From Saccharomyces uvarum (Eukaryota > Ascomycota > Saccharomycetes > Saccharomycetales > Saccharomycetaceae): a stretch of 64,000 nucleotides of DNA. Where the stretch lies: assembly GCA_947243795.1 (NCBI GenBank), contig OX365930.1, positions 124,001-188,000 on the forward strand, written 5' to 3'. Both the position numbers and the translations under genes were made by a program. Shown here in pieces: positions 49,967-62,000 of the stretch (the first letter of the stretch is position 1; every line of letters begins with the position of its first letter). The notes below the pieces were generated by a model that saw only the letters and a program-made list of their open reading frames with translations, was not told the origin of the DNA and did no database searches.

Positions 49967-50700
49967 TCATAATCTTCTACCTCTTCTACCACCCTTCTTT
50001 CTGGTGGAGTCAGATGGAACTGGGGTAACATCTTCGATACGACCGATTCTCAAACCAGATCTAGCCAAAGCTCTCAAAGCAGCTTGACCACCTGGACCTG
50101 GAGTCTTGGTTCTAGTACCACCAGTAGCTCTGATTTTGACGTGGACGGCAGTGATACCAACTTCCTTACACTTAACAGCGACATCTTGGGCAGCCAACAT
50201 AGCAGCGTATGGAGAAGATTCATCTCTGTCAGCCTTGACCTTCATACCACCAGTAACTCTGGCGATGGTTTCCTTACCAGATAGATCGGTAACATGGACG
50301 AAAGTATCGTTGAAAGAAGCGAAGATTCTAGCGACACCAAAAACTTGGGAATTGTCACGAGCTTGAACAACGTCTAAATAGAAAAATAACAATTGATATC
50401 GGAAGATATCATTTGGCAATTTTGTTAGTATACAGAGTTCCTTCTCTTTCAGATCCTCATGAAGTAATCCTCTATTTCCATTGAAAAAAGTTAACTGGAG
50501 CGCTATATTGTTGCTGGTACAACCCTTTGGCATAAAAATGTTTGAAATGACAACTTTTTTTGCAGATTTATTTTATATTTTTTAAGGTTTTCGATGACCT
50601 GTGCACATCATAGACATCATAGGAAGCATGCAATTACATTCAATGGAAAATAGTTGATTCTCTTGAAGCATTTATAATGACATTTAAACATACTAGACAT
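49967..50700 (-). CDS. RPS14A: 40S ribosomal protein S14A (uS11), two exons
   Basis: Rps14 sits on the platform of the small subunit and is needed for 20S to 18S rRNA maturation; mutations give cryptopleurine resistance (CRY1). Exon 1 is only ATGTCTA (50694-50700). Exon 2 is 49967-50373. The 320-base intron has GTATGT at its start, a perfect TACTAAC (complement of 50424-50430) and a TAG acceptor. The spliced protein is 137 residues, beginning MSNVVQARDN and ending in the basic tail [11 protein letters not shown]. Codon bias is very strong. Reading exon 2 back into the intron gives a false 5' extension that must be ignored. Confidence 0.97.
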
Positions 50701-50960
50701 GTTGGGTTCTTGTGGTTTCTTACTTCTTTTAAGCTTAATTTTTAACATACATCGAGAAAAATCATCCTGTTAAATGTAACGTTCATATACCATTTTTTTT
50801 CAACTTTGCACTGGATTCCCCTTTGGTGGATAGAATAAGCTAGGCCCTTGGTTTGCTGCAAGCCCAAGGATTTTGCCGAACGGCGACGGGAGAAAGCAAG
50901 CGAGCGATGAAGGCGTCATTGATGAGGAAAAAAATAATTTCAGAATGCTTTTATTTTGAA

Positions 50961-50989
50961 ATGTACAGATGTTTATACAATCCGTACAC
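50961..50989. promoter_or_regulatory. Pair of Rap1-like sites upstream of RPS14A
   Basis: The complement of 50961-50972 reads ACATCTGTACAT, and 50980-50989 reads ATCCGTACAC. Both resemble the Rap1 consensus, in opposite orientation, about 260-290 bases upstream of the RPS14A ATG. That spacing is usual for ribosomal protein genes, followed by T-rich DNA. Confidence 0.45.
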
Positions 50990-51089
50990 CGCACTGGCGT
51001 TACAAGAAAGCAGTCTCGGAAATACTAAAATTTGACCTTGAGAGAAGGAGACAGCATAATATGCTGTGAAAGAAGATGCAAGTGAAAAC

Positions 51090-51280
51090 GTTTTGAGCAG
51101 ATAAAAGAGTTTAGTGAAGAAATGTTAGACCCGTGTGAAGTACTGGAAAGTGATAAAGAAAGCATATAAAATATGCTATAGCTTGTGAGCTTTCGAATAA
51201 CAAAAAGAGCCATTGGTATTTATTCTCGAACTCGGTTGTAGAGAGGACATTGCCTAGAAAGTCACAAATCCCCTACAATA
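51090..51280 (+). ncRNA. Possible H/ACA snoRNA (snR189 position)
   Basis: In S. cerevisiae the H/ACA RNA snR189 (about 189 nt) lies between RPS14A and BPH1 on the plus strand, and this is the equivalent distance from RPS14A. An ACA followed by three bases occurs at 51275-51280 (also at 51264), and a hairpin AGCATA/TATGCT lies near 51160. I could not draw a convincing two-hairpin fold by eye. Ends and even presence are therefore uncertain. Confidence 0.3.
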
Positions 51281-52061
51281 ATACCGGTCCTTAGATGTAA
51301 ATTATTTTATTGATCTTTTACTTTTGCAAATTCCCCAAACAAAAGAGTAAAAGAATAGTATCTTAAGTGTACAAAAAGTTTTTAAAGCAGAAAGAAAGTA
51401 CACAGAGGTGAAAAAAGTTCAAAAAGCTCTGTTACCCGAACGCGAAATTGGTTTTGATAGATTTAGAGAAATCTATACGAAGCAAAGAAGAGTGAGTTCC
51501 ATGAACAGAGTAAGCATAGCACAAAGCATAACACAAAATATATGGATTTGTCACTTTGCTAAACTGAACACCGAACAATATTTTCAATCAGCTTATTAGT
51601 AGTGTTTAGTGAGCAATAAAGAGACATATAGCGGTATTAACCTTAAGTTTGCCTTCGGCGGTTATTTTTACTGTCAGCGGGAAGATGCTATAAGCAAATA
51701 ATCAAATTTCAATCATCAGAGAAAATAAGGCATTTGATTCTAACCAAAAGGAAGGGAATTCAATTGTGGAGGAGATAACCAAAAACAACAATATCTATTA
51801 TTCTCCATTGCCAATCCTCATTGTTACTCGTTATTTGAAGCACCGCGATAATCCTAGAAACCGGGTAATAGGGAAATACAAGAAGTCTTCGAGTCTCTGT
51901 CCCCACCCATCGGCCCCTTTTCAGCACAGTGAGATCTCGTTTACGTAAGAAATTTCTAGCTCACTTAACTCAGGGACACCATTCGAAGCTTCCTTACGAC
52001 GGCTCTTAGTGGTACTATTGCAAGCGAACTGTTTTCTTCTCCTTTTTGAAAAATCGGGGAT
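51281..52061. other. BPH1 promoter region
   Basis: About 780 bases. Short plus-strand frames (51408-51599 and 51766-51948) have no domain. TATTTGAAGCACCGCGATAA and the other GC-richer patches near 51840-51960 are not assigned. No RNA gene is evident beyond the snR189 candidate to the left. Confidence 0.5.
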
Positions 52062-55000
52062 ATGCATTCAATCATCAGTGCTGCTTCGAAAGTCCTGAAA
52101 CTCCAAGGGGATATGAAGAAGACAACACTCATTTTAGAAGATATACTCATATTAAAACCAATTAACAATGAAATTGGAGCGAATATAGAACATCCATTAC
52201 AACACGAATTAATAGAGATAATACAGGGTTATTCACCACAGGAGAAAAGAAGCGGTTATAGTAAAAAAGGTATTGCTGAAGACAAAATCTGTGAACTAAG
52301 TAACCATGTCTGCCTTGCGCTCTCAAAAAAGTTCGAATTAGGGAACGATAGTAAGAACTTCAACATAACGCAACCCAAGCGTTGGATGCAATTACTAGAA
52401 ACATTAACTGACACAATTGGCTTTGCTGTAGTTGTTCAAATCATTGTTACTTTAGCCAACATTTCTTTAATAAATAAACAAAACTTGGGAAACCTGAAAC
52501 AATTAAGGAGGCAAATTTTTGAAATATTATTAAAAAAAAATGATACATGGAAATGTAAACTACTACAGAGGACTCTTTTAGAACTGTATATTTTAGGGCT
52601 TTCCGTGGATTGCACACCTTTGGAGTTACAAAACCTATATTGTCATAAGAATTCAAGATTCTGTAATGATATTTTAAACTCATTAACATTACAAGTATCT
52701 GACCCTCGTTCACAAAATTACTTACAGTTTGAAAATGCATATAAACTTTTTCAAATACAGAAATCACCCAAAATCAATCACTCTTTTCTCTTTTACGTCG
52801 AATTAAATACCGTTACATCAAATAGGTTAATGACTATAGAAAAGCAGATGTATCTGGAGATTAAGGAAGGCCAGTTTTGTATTTCAAATGATAATTACAT
52901 GATTGGCCTATTTGAAAACTTTGAATTTGAAGTGGGAAACTTGTACTTTATTGCAGTTATAATTGATCAAAATAACCGAATAGCTTTATATGTCGATGGA
53001 AATTTCATTAACCAGATCACGTTATTTGAAAATTCAATTATTCAATTAAGCACCTGTGAACTAGGATCCATGATTTGCTCTTTCAAACTTTATAGATTTT
53101 ATTTGTGGGATGGACTACTAACAGAATCAGCTATTAGACTGCTTCAGCATATCGGAAGTAGTTATCAATACACATTTGATAAAAAGAACAAATTCTGTGG
53201 TATATTATCCAGCTGCCAAGATGCTTTGATAACAAAAACTCGTTTGATGATCAAGTCATCCACAGAAATAACGTGCACAAAATTTCTTGACGAAATTAAG
53301 CTTCTTAAAATGGAAAATATTACAATTGATATGAACCCGAATGATATGCATCAAGATTTTACCAAATCCCCTAATTTCACAATAACATTCAAAGAAAACA
53401 AGGGGAACTCGAACGATATTCCCGACATGGGCAAATGCTATCTTTATCGAAGTTCGAACTTGATTGCGAAGTTTATCTCTATCGATTGCATACGACTTGC
53501 GTTTTTGAACATCACAGAATGCAATAGTATGGACGACTTGCTTCGCCATGTATCACATCTACTGAACCTTTTACGTAATATTGAAATTCTTAATTGGTTC
53601 AAAAGAGATTGTGGTTTTCCTTTATTTGCTTATACTCTAAGGCAAAAAATAACGCAAGATCTATCGCAGCCTCTAAATATTCAATTTTTCAATTTATTCA
53701 TAGAATTTTGTGGTTGGAATTTTACCGATATTTCAAAATCCATAATTTCGGATACAGAAGCCTACGAAAACTTAGTACTCAATTTAGATTTATGGTATGT
53801 GGACGAAGATGAAAGTTCCCTTACATCAGGCGGATTAGAAATTATCAGATTTCTTTTTTTTCAAATTTCAAGCTTACTGGAAGCTTCTATTCATGCAAAA
53901 TTTAATGCTGAAAAATTTAAGACTATGAATACTCTGGAAAAGTTATGTTTGACTTATCAAACTACTACAAAGAAAGGAAAGCCTTCAAACAAGTTCGACG
54001 AGCTGTCCAATGATGTGGTATCTGTACTGCTTGCCTTATTGAAATACAATTTCAATAAATGGCATTTACAATGGTTGTTACATCTTTCGTATTACTTCAT
54101 TAGAGCCAAGGATATACGTTCCGGAGAGATTATCCTTCGAATGGTAGACCAACTATTTTCATTCTTCTTAGATCAAGATAACGACGAGAATGCTAAATTA
54201 CTCTCTAAAATGATACCGATTAAGCTAATGCTGATGATCATGGATCAATTAATGCAGAATAATGAATCGAACCCTACCATTTGCTTGAACATTTTATTCA
54301 AGACAACCCTGATCAATAAATCGCTTTTCAAACAATTTTACAAAAATGATGGTCTAAAACTGATATTGACTATCATATGTAAGGCGGATGAAACTCGTCA
54401 AGAAGATTTTATCTCCTTACTTTTTACCTACTCAATGGATAACTATAGCACGACTAACGAACTCGTCTCAGATACGGGAAGCGACATCATTGGAGAAAGC
54501 CCCAGCAACAAAATAGCCACAAAAGAAATTATTTACTTAGCCATCAATTTCATAGAGTGGCATGTGGTAAACTCAGAAACCAATGATTGTTCTTCTTTAT
54601 CAGATCTGAACAACCACATCTCAAGGTTTATCGATAATTTGGAATCCTTGAGCAAAGTTCCGATTAACGCATCTGTATTTGATCCTAGAACTAGTTATGT
54701 GATCGTCTCATTATTAGATCTCTTAATAACTTTAAACCAATCCGGAAACGTCTCGGAATTCGAAAGTTCTTCAAACTTGATTACAAGACTGATTAAAAAT
54801 AATATATTGTATGCTCTTACAACATACGCGACCTATGATTTTGAGGTCTATATGAACGCATTCTTCTGTCATAATGCAGAATACAAGCTGGTTCATCCAA
54901 AAACTGTGATAAACAATACCAATTATTTGGAACTCGCATTTATAGTAATAATTCTGCCGAATATCCTTGATACCCTAGTAGACAGCGACAGTAGATTGAA

Positions 55001-58000
55001 CTCAATGTTATTAAAATACCCATTTATGATGTCGAATCTCCTTTATCTTCTTCGAAAATTCCGATCCGATACATCCCAAATTGTCATGCCTGAACAGTTT
55101 TATTTTTCAAGTTATACATGCCTTTTGAATTGTATTAGTCTAATTGGTAAGTCATCTTGTCATCGTTTTAAGAACGTTTTAAGATCCCAACTATTGCAGG
55201 ACTTCAAAATTTGCATGATAAGCCTACTCTATTTCAGTACATCCAAGCAAATAATTTGGGAAGACCAACAATACAAGATGTTTTGTAAATCATTGCTACT
55301 GCGGCAAGAAACTCTATTTGAGAATATCTACTGGGCGTGCGATAATGAGACTATCAGTTTACTACTCATATTTTTAGCCAATAAATTGCACGAAACGGGA
55401 TACGACGAAGTGACCTTCAATTGTTTAAGAGCGATAGTCCAGGAAAAAGAAAAGAAACTCAAGGAAGTAGCTAATTACTTTGACATAGAGGACAAGAATG
55501 ACGTTATTATTGCTTTGACTCATTTTATATCAAGCGATAGTTGTGATGCAATGAACTTCTCAATAGAAGAATACCCTTTTTTTTTCAGTGATGCACAAAA
55601 AACAAGATTCAAGAATTCTGCTACCAGTTTTCTATTTAAAAATACCAATTTTTCAGCATTAAGCATTAGACAAATTAATAGCCAAGTTTATGAATGGCAA
55701 AATGCAAGATTCGAATACATAACCAAAAACAATCAAAAGTGTCTTGCTTTATTTCAGAAAGACAACACGCCTTTAGAGTTTAAAATCAAAAAGTCTATAT
55801 CGAGGTACATTTCCAACTTCAAAACCGACAGAGAAGAGAACTCCGTATTTTATCAAAATAATTTAGACCTTTTAATTTTTCATCTGCGACATACTCTGGA
55901 AATACAATCAGGTTCAATTATTTCTTGTAAATGGTCATTAGATTTTGTGGAAGATTTTGATGGAATGAAAAGAAGACTTTTACCTGCCTGGGAACCAAAA
56001 AATGAACCACTTTTCAATGAGGAAGAGACGAAAAGTGAAACTATTACAAGTAATAATAGGCAAAGGAGAGAAAGCGGAAGCATTTTATCCTACGAATTTA
56101 TCGAAGATATAGAAGCTCTTGAGTTGGAATCATTAGGTGATTTGAATGAAAACAGAAAGATTCTTAGACTTTTAAGAGATAATGATTCTATCTCCACTAT
56201 TTGGAATTGTAGTTTAATTATTGGGTTAGAAATCAAAGAAGGCATTTTAATCCAAGGTGATAATTACCTTTACTTTGTAAGCGATTACTATTTCGGTTCA
56301 GAAGATAAAAAAATCCTGAAATTATCAGAAGTATCCCAAGAGTTACGAGACATAAACGTTAGTTTGATCAACGGTACGGACCTTAAAAAAGTATCAAACT
56401 CTCTCAAGCATGAAGTTTTCGTTTGGAAACTTCTAGATCTCACTTTCGTTACTAAGAGGCCCTTTTTACTCCGTGATGTTGCAATCGAGCTATTGTTTGA
56501 AGAGAGAGTTAGCGCATTTTTCAGCTTTTATAATAAAAGGGTGAGGGATGATGTTCTGCGAGTATTAAATAAAATTCCCAAACACCTTCCAACTGATCCG
56601 GTTTTTTCAAGTGTTTTACAAGAGATAAATAATCGGGGTAATACTATAGTAGCAAAGAATGGTATAGGTAAGGCAAGCATTGCTTCTAAATTTACCAGTG
56701 TTTTCTCAACCGGCAATAGCCTAATAGACGGATTTGAACTTAGTAAAAAATGGGCCAGGGGAGAAATCTCCAATTTTTATTATTTGATGTGTATCAATAC
56801 TCTAGCGGGAAGATCATTTAACGATTTAACTCAATATCCTGTGTTTCCTTGGGTTATTGCAGATTATGAAAGTGACGTACTTGATCTAGAAAACCCAAAA
56901 ACCTATCGGGACTTATCAAAACCTATGGGTGCCCAGAGTATGAAAAGAAGGCTGCAGTTTATGGAACGTTATGAAGCGCTGGCTTCTTTAGACGATCCCG
57001 GTTCTCCACCATTCCATTATGGCACACATTATTCTTCGGCTATGATAGTATCTTCGTACTTGATAAGGCTAAAACCTTTTGTTGGCTCCTTCCTATTACT
57101 ACAAGGTGGGAACTTTGGCCTTGCAGACCGTTTGTTCAGTTCTCTTGAAAGAGCTTGGTGCTCTGCCGCTTCTGAGAATACAACTGATGTAAGGGAATTA
57201 ACGCCTGAGTTCTTTTTTTTACCTGAATTTTTAACTAACATCAATAATTATGACTTTGGTGTAGACCAAAGTGGAAAAAAAGTTAACGATGTCATTCTTC
57301 CCCCATGGGCAAATGGCGATGCAAAAGTTTTTATTCAGAAAAATAGAGAAGCTTTGGAAAGCCCATATGCATCGAAGCATTTGCATGAATGGATCGATTT
57401 GATATTTGGCTATAAACAAAAAGGTAAGAATGCTGTGGATTCTGTTAATGTATTCAACAGGTTAAGCTATCCCGGTGCCGTAAACCTAGATAATATTAAC
57501 GATGAAAATGAACGTAGAGCCATTACAGGAATTATTCACAATTTTGGTCAGACACCTTTGCAGATATTCCAGGAACCTCACCAAAAAAAGCTGGTCTATG
57601 ATGTTCGACAGTTACCAACAGAAGTATGGCATAAAATCCCAAGTGAGCCAATATTTGAAAAATTGATTTTTAATTCAAACAAAAAGGACAGGCCCGTGAG
57701 TTATGTTATTCACGATCCTAATTACTTTGATTCTCTCTATTGGAGAGGATTTGCTTTTCCAAATTTATTTCTCAAAACAGAGGAAGGAGTAATGCCGTTC
57801 AAAATTGTGCATAAAAGTTCATTTAAAATTGGAGTAGATTTCTTCGAAAAAACACACATGGCACAAATCACTTCTTTCACAAATTGGAAGTCCGGTCAGT
57901 TTATAACTGGAGATGAAACCGGATTAATAAAAGTTTGGAAATACCATAAAGACAAGCGTGCCGCCTTAGGACACCTTGAAAAGAAAAAGACAATGCTAGG

Positions 58001-58577
58001 GCACTTATATGGAGTGAAGGAAATGTTTTGCTATTTCGATTACAACATGCTCTTAACCTTAGATGTTAACGGCTTAGTCTATGTCTGGGACATGATAAAC
58101 TTCGAACTGGTAAGACAAATATCTGCTAGTGCGAAGAGGATAGCAATATCTCAACACAGCGGAAGTATAATGGTCCTAACTGGAAATAATGCCATATCAG
58201 TTTACAGTTTGAATGGCGAAGAGTATACTTCAAAGGCATTCGAACCGGTTAAAATTGCAAGCTCTATCGAATTTCTCGATTTCACAAAACTAGACACGGG
58301 TTACAGACAGCATATCTATTGGAAAGAAAATGAAGTACTGTTCGTTGGTTTCGAAGATGGAAAAATAGAGATTTACGAGCTCTATTTGAACTCTCGTAAC
58401 GAATGGGCGATAAAGCTGCTTAAAGAGCTTTCTACAAGAAGAGGACAAGCTATAACTAGTATTAAGGCGCAAGGTAAAACATATCTATCCCAGGAAACAC
58501 ACAAGGACCCAAAAGAGCCAATTGAAATAGAAGTGATTGCTGGCACTAGAGATGGTAGGCTGAAAATCTGGTACTAA
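52062..58577 (+). CDS. BPH1: BEACH-domain protein Bph1
   Basis: Bph1 is the yeast homologue of Chediak-Higashi LYST/beige proteins, acting in protein sorting to the vacuole and in cell-wall integrity. The 2171-residue protein has a long helical, armadillo-like N-terminal part including a concanavalin-like segment near 235-350. A PH-like domain (about 1385-1490) precedes the BEACH domain (about 1560-1860, with YPVFPWVIADYES near 1590). C-terminal WD40 repeats run from about 1930 (FTNWKSGQFITGDETGLIKVW). The frame has no interruption over 6.5 kb. Length is four residues from my memory of S. cerevisiae Bph1. Confidence 0.97.
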   Translation: MHSIISAASKVLKLQGDMKKTTLILEDILILKPINNEIGANIEHPLQHELIEIIQGYSPQEKRSGYSKKGIAEDKICELSNHVCLALSKKFELGNDSKNFNITQPKRWMQLLETLTDTIGFAVVVQIIVTLANISLINKQNLGNLKQLRRQIFEILLKKNDTWKCKLLQRTLLELYILGLSVDCTPLELQNLYCHKNSRFCNDILNSLTLQVSDPRSQNYLQFENAYKLFQIQKSPKINHSFLFYVELNTVTSNRLMTIEKQMYLEIKEGQFCISNDNYMIGLFENFEFEVGNLYFIAVIIDQNNRIALYVDGNFINQITLFENSIIQLSTCELGSMICSFKLYRFYLWDGLLTESAIRLLQHIGSSYQYTFDKKNKFCGILSSCQDALITKTRLMIKSSTEITCTKFLDEIKLLKMENITIDMNPNDMHQDFTKSPNFTITFKENKGNSNDIPDMGKCYLYRSSNLIAKFISIDCIRLAFLNITECNSMDDLLRHVSHLLNLLRNIEILNWFKRDCGFPLFAYTLRQKITQDLSQPLNIQFFNLFIEFCGWNFTDISKSIISDTEAYENLVLNLDLWYVDEDESSLTSGGLEIIRFLFFQISSLLEASIHAKFNAEKFKTMNTLEKLCLTYQTTTKKGKPSNKFDELSNDVVSVLLALLKYNFNKWHLQWLLHLSYYFIRAKDIRSGEIILRMVDQLFSFFLDQDNDENAKLLSKMIPIKLMLMIMDQLMQNNESNPTICLNILFKTTLINKSLFKQFYKNDGLKLILTIICKADETRQEDFISLLFTYSMDNYSTTNELVSDTGSDIIGESPSNKIATKEIIYLAINFIEWHVVNSETNDCSSLSDLNNHISRFIDNLESLSKVPINASVFDPRTSYVIVSLLDLLITLNQSGNVSEFESSSNLITRLIKNNILYALTTYATYDFEVYMNAFFCHNAEYKLVHPKTVINNTNYLELAFIVIILPNILDTLVDSDSRLNSMLLKYPFMMSNLLYLLRKFRSDTSQIVMPEQFYFSSYTCLLNCISLIGKSSCHRFKNVLRSQLLQDFKICMISLLYFSTSKQIIWEDQQYKMFCKSLLLRQETLFENIYWACDNETISLLLIFLANKLHETGYDEVTFNCLRAIVQEKEKKLKEVANYFDIEDKNDVIIALTHFISSDSCDAMNFSIEEYPFFFSDAQKTRFKNSATSFLFKNTNFSALSIRQINSQVYEWQNARFEYITKNNQKCLALFQKDNTPLEFKIKKSISRYISNFKTDREENSVFYQNNLDLLIFHLRHTLEIQSGSIISCKWSLDFVEDFDGMKRRLLPAWEPKNEPLFNEEETKSETITSNNRQRRESGSILSYEFIEDIEALELESLGDLNENRKILRLLRDNDSISTIWNCSLIIGLEIKEGILIQGDNYLYFVSDYYFGSEDKKILKLSEVSQELRDINVSLINGTDLKKVSNSLKHEVFVWKLLDLTFVTKRPFLLRDVAIELLFEERVSAFFSFYNKRVRDDVLRVLNKIPKHLPTDPVFSSVLQEINNRGNTIVAKNGIGKASIASKFTSVFSTGNSLIDGFELSKKWARGEISNFYYLMCINTLAGRSFNDLTQYPVFPWVIADYESDVLDLENPKTYRDLSKPMGAQSMKRRLQFMERYEALASLDDPGSPPFHYGTHYSSAMIVSSYLIRLKPFVGSFLLLQGGNFGLADRLFSSLERAWCSAASENTTDVRELTPEFFFLPEFLTNINNYDFGVDQSGKKVNDVILPPWANGDAKVFIQKNREALESPYASKHLHEWIDLIFGYKQKGKNAVDSVNVFNRLSYPGAVNLDNINDENERRAITGIIHNFGQTPLQIFQEPHQKKLVYDVRQLPTEVWHKIPSEPIFEKLIFNSNKKDRPVSYVIHDPNYFDSLYWRGFAFPNLFLKTEEGVMPFKIVHKSSFKIGVDFFEKTHMAQITSFTNWKSGQFITGDETGLIKVWKYHKDKRAALGHLEKKKTMLGHLYGVKEMFCYFDYNMLLTLDVNGLVYVWDMINFELVRQISASAKRIAISQHSGSIMVLTGNNAISVYSLNGEEYTSKAFEPVKIASSIEFLDFTKLDTGYRQHIYWKENEVLFVGFEDGKIEIYELYLNSRNEWAIKLLKELSTRRGQAITSIKAQGKTYLSQETHKDPKEPIEIEVIAGTRDGRLKIWY

Positions 58578-59036
58578 GCACGCCGAAACGTTATTTCAGG
58601 ACCCGCTTTTGTAGTATACAGTTTTATCTTCAAATCATTTCTATTACTATTATTGTAATTGCATACGTAATCAATATCACTATTAACGCTGTGTGGTTTT
58701 TCAGCTTTTCCTCTTTGTTTCGCCTATGGAAAACAGCAAAAGGGTAAAGGAAAAAAAAAACAAACGATTAGTTCTTCATCAAATTATGTAAAAGTACCTT
58801 ACACAACCGCAAACTTTATAAGGATAAGGACATTCTGATTGGTTTTCACTTGTGCACCCTCCCATATATTCATTTGTTTTTGAGAAAGGCGGCGGGAACG
58901 AAGCCCTTACATTGTTCAAAACATTAAAAAGCAAAAGAGACAACCACTAAATTGTTCGGGAAAGGTCTGCTTGATAATTGCCCACTAACTTGTGCATAAA
59001 ACAATCAGAAATAATACCTTAACACTAAAAAAAACT
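58578..59036. other. BPH1 3' region and SNT1 promoter
   Basis: A 459-base spacer between two plus-strand genes with an A-run near 58750-58760. No other feature is seen. Confidence 0.6.
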
Positions 59037-62000
59037 ATGGGATATCCACCGCCTACGCGAAGGCTTAGTGATAAGAAAAGATACCATTACTCTAACAATC
59101 CTAATCGAAGGCATCTTTCCGGTGTTTATCCAAAAAATGGCTTCTCAAAACCAATTATTAATGGTTTTACATCTTCTCCTACTGTAGAAACTTCCGGAAA
59201 TGCCTCAGTTAGTCCTGCCACTGTACCACCACCACCACCTCCTTCGGTACCTGGCACATTTGGAATCGAAGCGCCTAGGCCATCCCGGTATGATCCCGGC
59301 TCAGTTAATAGGCCTTCATCGTCATCTTTTTTGTCAACGAGGAAGATCGGAAGTCGCTACAATCCAGAGGTTGAAAGGCTATCTTCAGCCGGTAGTTCAA
59401 CACCGGAAAATACCAACGCGAATACCACCCCCAGCACCAATATCGATACCGGGAAATCACGCTATTCTCGAAAAAGCATGAGTAGGTATAACCCTCAATC
59501 TAACAGCTCTTCGAATATCATGCATTTTTCTCCACCAACTTCAAATACATCACCATTTTACGTTCCCAATGGCAATTCCCGAGGCAGACCTAGATCAATG
59601 GACGATCACAGTCCTGATATAGCAAACAACCCTGAACCAAGTAGCGTTTCATTGGTTAATAGCAACAGCGCTCATTCCTATTACTCTAGGAGCAACAAAT
59701 GGAGATCCGTTGGAACACCCTGCAGGACACCTTTTGAGAACCACGTTAGCAATACAGCAACTACCAACATAACCAACGGAACTCATCAAAGAGAGCCCTT
59801 TTGGAAAGCCAACAATACTGCACTTTTGAAATCCACTCATTCACAGTCGTCGCCTTCCCTTCATGATACTAAATTCCACGAGATAAACAAATTCCACGAG
59901 ATAAACAAAATGGACAAAATGGACAAACCAGACAAACCGGAGTCTCCGGTTAAGAATGAAAGGTCAAATAAAGATGAAACAAAAGATCTTCCATATGATG
60001 ATGATAAATTCCAATCAGAAGAGTTAGATATCATGCACCATGTGTCTACAAGTCTCGACAGTTTCAAACCACACGAAAACGAAAGTTTAGAAGAAGACAG
60101 TTCACGTAAAAGAGAACTTGAAATAACGAAAAACCGTCATGAGCCAGAAAAAAGGAAAGAACACAGTAGATTCGAAGATGACTTTAGAAAACCGGAAACA
60201 ACTAGTGCGGATGTAAAACAAGATGGATTTTGGACAACGACGACAAAAGCTATCAATACAATCGAAAAGGTTAAAGAACAGGAAAAAGAACAATTAAACT
60301 TTATCAATAGAAAAGAAAGTCCAGAAATTAGAAATTATGAAATGATACATGACCCTGAAGCTCTCAAAACTGATTTAACAAAATTGACACTAGAGAATGA
60401 AAACAAGTGTTACGAAGAGCCGCTTGAAAAAGTTGAAGCATGCATTTTTCCATTACCAAAAGCAGAAACAAGATTATGGGAATTGAAAAACCAGAGAAGA
60501 GACAAAATCATCAGTAAACAGAAGTACCTACTAAAAAAGACTGTGAGATCTTTCAAGGAGTATCCATTTTATGCTCAAAACAAGCTTATTCATCAGCAAG
60601 CTACAGGACTTATCTTAACTAAAATCATTTCAAAGATAAAGAAGCAGGAATATTTAAAAAGAATAAACCTGAAGCATAATTATTTTGGTTTACAGAAGAA
60701 ATATGAAAAAGAATGTGAGATTTTGGCCAAATTAAGTAAAAATTTAAGAAAGGAAGAGATCGAAAATAAGCGTAAAGAACATGAATTAATGGAGCAGAGA
60801 AGATGTGAGGGTGGTGTTGAAATAGAAAAAGAGAAGGATTTACGTAACCCATCCTCGTCTTCATCATCTCGTCGTAGAAATAGAGCTGATTTCGTTGATG
60901 ATACAGAAATGGAAAATGTGTTGCTTCAGATTGACCCAAATTATAAGCATTATCAAGCTGCTGCAACAATCCCACCACTGATATTAAACCCAGTTGAAAA
61001 ATATTCTTATAAGTTCTGTGATGTAAATAATTTAGTGACAGACAAAAATCACTGGGCCTCTAGAATATTAAAAGACGGTGTTGATACATTTTCTGATCAT
61101 GAGCATTCTTTATTTTTGGAAGGTTATTTGATTCATCCTAAAAAATTTGGTAAAATTTCACACTACATGGGTGGTCTGAGAACTCCTGAAGAATGTGTTC
61201 TGCATTACTATAGAACCAAAAAAACCATCAATTATAAACAACTTCTCATCGATAAAAACAAAAAAAGAAAAATGTCGGCAGCTGCTAAGCGTCGTAAGAG
61301 AAAAGAAAGAAGCAATGACAAAGAACTTGAAAATGACGAAGGTAAAGAAGAGTCTATTACCACAGCGGACAAGGAAGAAAAAAGTGAAAACCTTGTCGAA
61401 GAAATTGTTTATCCTGTTCTGGTTCAAGTTCCTGAGGCTGATGATAATCCACAAGACAACCCCGAAAAGCTCATCGAGAATACAGCTGAAAAGGAAAGCG
61501 AAGATGTGACATGTAAACCAGAAGAAACTGTAAAGGCTAATGAATTGAAAAGGGTGCATGATGTGATTGGGGACAAGGACAGCAACTCTAGTGCTATCAA
61601 AGTTAACAGCGACTTTTCATTCATAGCACACAGAGAAGGAGTGCAAAACGATTATTATACGGAGGAGCCAAGAGAACTAGATTTTAGTTTAGAAAATGCG
61701 CTGCAAAGAAAGAAGCACAGACCTGTACCGGAACATAAGACAAGTTATTGGAGTGTCCGTGAATCTCAACTTTTTCCAGAGTTATTGAAGGAATTTGGCT
61801 CCCAATGGTCTTTAATATCAGAAAAATTGGGTACCAAATCAACTACTATGGTGAGAAACTACTACCAAAGAAACGCTGCTCGTAATGGGTGGAAGCTACT
61901 AGTTGATGAGACTGATTTGAAGCGAGATGGAACAAGTTCTGAATCCGTACAACAATCTCAGATCATGATACAACCAGAGCGTCCAAATATTAATGCTTAT

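Noticed and set aside
50374-50533. Apparent 53-residue N-terminal extension of Rps14A
   Set aside because: This is intron sequence: GTATGT, TACTAAC and TAG signals define a 7-base first exon at 50694-50700.
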